Shown here: piece by piece, positions 5,131-6,714 of the stretch
How the letters are laid out: each line of letters opens with the position of its first letter
Position numbering within the stretch: the stretch's first letter is position 1
Source of the DNA: Acidobacteriaceae bacterium
GTDB taxonomy: Bacteria; Acidobacteriota; Terriglobia; Terriglobales; Acidobacteriaceae
Assembly (NCBI GenBank): GCA_025929125.1
Contig: JAICMT010000086.1
Location: forward strand, 1 to 6,714
Reading direction: 5' to 3'
DNA: 6,714 nt
Notes under the pieces: generated by a model
Told to the model about the DNA's origin: nothing
Databases searched by the model: none
What the model saw: only the letters and a program-made list of their open reading frames with translations
Position numbers and translations under genes: made by a program

Positions 5131-6714
5131 TTAATCGGATGCTGTGGAGGGAGCATCCTTACGGATCGCCTTCAGCACCAAGTCCTTCGTCAGCAGCTCC
5201 GGCAAAACATCGGGACCGGCGGACTGGGCCGCAGGGTAGAGAACATAAGTGGGTACGCCTGCCCGTCCCAGCGAAGCCAGCTTGTTCGTGATCGCCTCGT
5301 CTTCGTTCGTCCAGTCCGCCCGCAGCAGCGTGAAGTTCCGCTGCCGGAACTGATTCTGTACTTCAGACGACTTCAGCACCAGCCGCTCATTGACTTGGCA
5401 GCTCAGACACCACGAGGCTGTGAAATCAATGAACACCGGCCGGCCCGCCGCCCGCGACTCAGAGATCGCCTGGTCTGAGTAGGGCTTCCAGACCAGCGGG
5501 CCCGCGTTCGCTTGTGCCGTCGTGTTCGCCGGTACTGCTGCCTCGGCCGATCGCAGCATCGCGTGCCGGCGCTCCTGCAGCGGAATCCAGAGCGCCACCA
5601 AGGCCAGCAGAAGGGCCGCAATCTGGCCCGCGCGGCTAGCCGGCCAACGTCCGAGCGCCCAGCCGGATATCGCAAGCACCAGGAATCCGATGAGCAGATA
5701 GGACACCTGGCTCACCGCGTCGGCCGAGGAGAACGCCTGCCCGTAAATCCACGTGAGCCAGATCACCGTCAGAAAAAGCGGAATGGCGGTAAGCTGCTTC
5801 AGGATTTCCATCCATGCTCCGGGCTTGGGAAGCATGCGAGCCCAGGCGGGCTGCCAGCTCAGCAGCACGTAAGGCAAGGCGAGCCCCAGCGCCAACGATG
5901 TGAACACTGCAAAAGCGAGCACCGGCGGCTGCACCACAGCAAAGCCGATCGCTGCGCCCATAAACGGGCCTGTGCAGGGAGTGGCCACCACTGTGGCCAG
6001 CACTCCGGTGAAGAAACTGCCCGCATAGCCTTGCCTGCGCGCCAGCGAGTCGCCCGCCGACATCAGCGACAGGCCGAAGTCGAACTGCCCCGCCAACGAC
6101 ATCGCAAACAGAAACAGAAAGCACGCCAGCACTGCAACGAACGCGGGGGACTGCAGTTGGAATCCCCAGCCCACTTGGCTTCCGCCGGCACGGACCGCCA
6201 GCAGCACGCCCACAATCGCCCAGAAAGAGACGACGATGCCCACCGCATACATCAGTCCATGGGTGAGCAGTTTTCTGCGAGAGTTCTCATCCGCATTCGC
6301 GGTGGTCTGAACGAGTCCCAGAGCCTTCAGAAACAGCACTGGGAAGACGCACGGCATCAGGTTCAGGAGGATGCCCCCCAGAAACGCCAGCCCGATCGCA
6401 GCCGCAGCGGTCATATGTCCCAATGTAGCTCCGGAACTGCCGGAAGTCCCAATCTCACCCATGGCAACCGGAATCGTCACGTCATAGGCCCGGGTCCCGG
6501 AGAGCTTCAGCAGGCCATGCAGAGAGTTTAGCGTGGCGACCTGCGGCGACCGATCCACATACAGCACCGCACCGTCGCTGCGCGGCTCAACCACCTGCTC
6601 CGCTGCATTGATCATCGGGTCGGCGTCATGGTCGAAAGGGAAGTACTCGAGGTCCTTCTGGCGCGTGCCGTCGATCAGCCGGATTGCAATGCGCTTCGCA
6701 TCCGCGTGCGCCGA
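5131..6714 (-). CDS. dsbD: DsbD/ScsB-family thiol:disulfide interchange protein (N-terminus outside window)
   Basis: An inner-membrane protein that passes electrons from cytoplasmic thioredoxin to periplasmic or exported thiol proteins. The frame stays open to the window edge, giving 527 visible residues; numbering here starts at that edge. Residues 1 to about 90 are the end of an N-terminal DsbD-alpha-like periplasmic domain (EYFPFDHDADPMINAAEQ). About eight membrane segments follow (near 101-128, 150-175, 188-207, 231-262, 264-287, 304-325, 337-353, 364-378). The transmembrane redox pair is Cys122 (NLMPCVFPVL) and Cys247 (ATPCTGPFMG). A C-terminal thioredoxin domain follows, with WCLSC (Cys436 and Cys439) and the cis-Pro motif GVPTYVLY (Pro488). 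All redox cysteines visible in the membrane and thioredoxin domains are intact. The Met at 6615 is internal, not the start. No cytochrome c maturation gene or partner DsbC/DsbG is in the window. The DsbD versus ScsB subtype cannot be settled without the full N-terminal domain. Confidence 0.94.
   Translation of the reverse strand, partial: SAHADAKRIAIRLIDGTRQKDLEYFPFDHDADPMINAAEQVVEPRSDGAVLYVDRSPQVATLNSLHGLLKLSGTRAYDVTIPVAMGEIGTSGSSGATLGHMTAAAAIGLAFLGGILLNLMPCVFPVLFLKALGLVQTTANADENSRRKLLTHGLMYAVGIVVSFWAIVGVLLAVRAGGSQVGWGFQLQSPAFVAVLACFLFLFAMSLAGQFDFGLSLMSAGDSLARRQGYAGSFFTGVLATVVATPCTGPFMGAAIGFAVVQPPVLAFAVFTSLALGLALPYVLLSWQPAWARMLPKPGAWMEILKQLTAIPLFLTVIWLTWIYGQAFSSADAVSQVSYLLIGFLVLAISGWALGRWPASRAGQIAALLLALVALWIPLQERRHAMLRSAEAAVPANTTAQANAGPLVWKPYSDQAISESRAAGRPVFIDFTASWCLSCQVNERLVLKSSEVQNQFRQRNFTLLRADWTNEDEAITNKLASLGRAGVPTYVLYPAAQSAGPDVLPELLTKDLVLKAIRKDAPSTASD

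Noticed and set aside
4873..5478. Plus-strand open frame of 201 codons from the intergenic region into the DsbD gene
   Set aside because: Its second half is antisense to the thioredoxin domain of the DsbD-family protein. It has no good ribosome binding site and no motif.
5512..6531. Long plus-strand open frame (339 codons) opposite the DsbD-family gene
   Set aside because: It is fully antisense to a strongly recognised membrane protein. Its translation is rich in Arg, His and Gln with no domain pattern, as expected for a shadow frame in GC-rich DNA.
6613..6615. Met codon at 6615 as the start of the DsbD-family protein
   Set aside because: The frame stays open for 33 more codons to the window edge, and those residues continue the N-terminal periplasmic domain, so this Met is internal.
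1..6714. CRISPR array, insertion sequence, tRNA or rRNA
   Set aside because: No spaced direct repeats, transposase motifs, terminal inverted repeats with target duplications, or tRNA/rRNA signatures were seen on either strand.
4173..6714. A dedicated redox-export system made of the PEP-CTERM protein and the DsbD-family protein
   Set aside because: The two genes share a strand but are separated by 397 bases, and the only link is a possible disulfide between Cys33 and Cys93. That is not enough to propose a joint system.

Overview
The window is GC-rich, compact bacterial chromosome with ordinary housekeeping genes plus a few lineage-specific ones. The best guess for the source is a soil-type Acidobacteriota (class Terriglobia, Acidobacteriaceae-like). 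This rests on a PEP-CTERM-tagged exported protein, a stand-alone receiver-domain regulator, a small protein of a type I associate with that group, and moderately high GC. It is an inference, since no marker gene such as 16S rRNA is present.

Layout from left to right. Bases 1-835 (minus) hold the N-terminal half of phosphoglucomutase (pgm), cut by the window edge. A 217-base divergent intergenic region follows, with a perfect 7-bp hairpin at 1002-1018. Bases 1053-3208 (plus) form a two-gene unit: a SpoU/TrmH-family RNA 2'-O-ribose methyltransferase, then rarA (AAA+ replication-fork/recombination ATPase), joined by an ATGA overlap. Convergent to rarA, and only 3 bases away, is a single-domain CheY-like response regulator (3212-3676, minus) with one extra residue in its phosphorylation loop. 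Bases 3677-3871 are a divergent promoter region with a perfect 8-bp inverted repeat. A 94-aa unrecognised conserved-looking protein (3872-4156, plus, GTG start with a strong Shine-Dalgarno) comes next. It is convergent with a 186-aa secreted PEP-CTERM protein (4173-4733, minus). Bases 4734-5130 contain no convincing gene but do hold several dyads and a possible sigma-54 promoter for the PEP-CTERM gene. Bases 5131-6714 (minus) encode a DsbD/ScsB-family thiol-disulfide reductase whose N-terminus lies outside the window.

How the genes relate. Only the methyltransferase-rarA pair looks like a true operon. The remaining genes alternate strand and appear to be separate transcription units. The PEP-CTERM protein needs an exosortase encoded elsewhere, and its two cysteines could in principle be substrates of a periplasmic thiol system such as DsbD, but nothing here proves a link. 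I see no mobile element, CRISPR array, tRNA or rRNA, and no convincing new multi-gene system. The most unexplained parts are the 94-aa protein with its inverted repeat, and the PEP-CTERM gene with its long upstream region.
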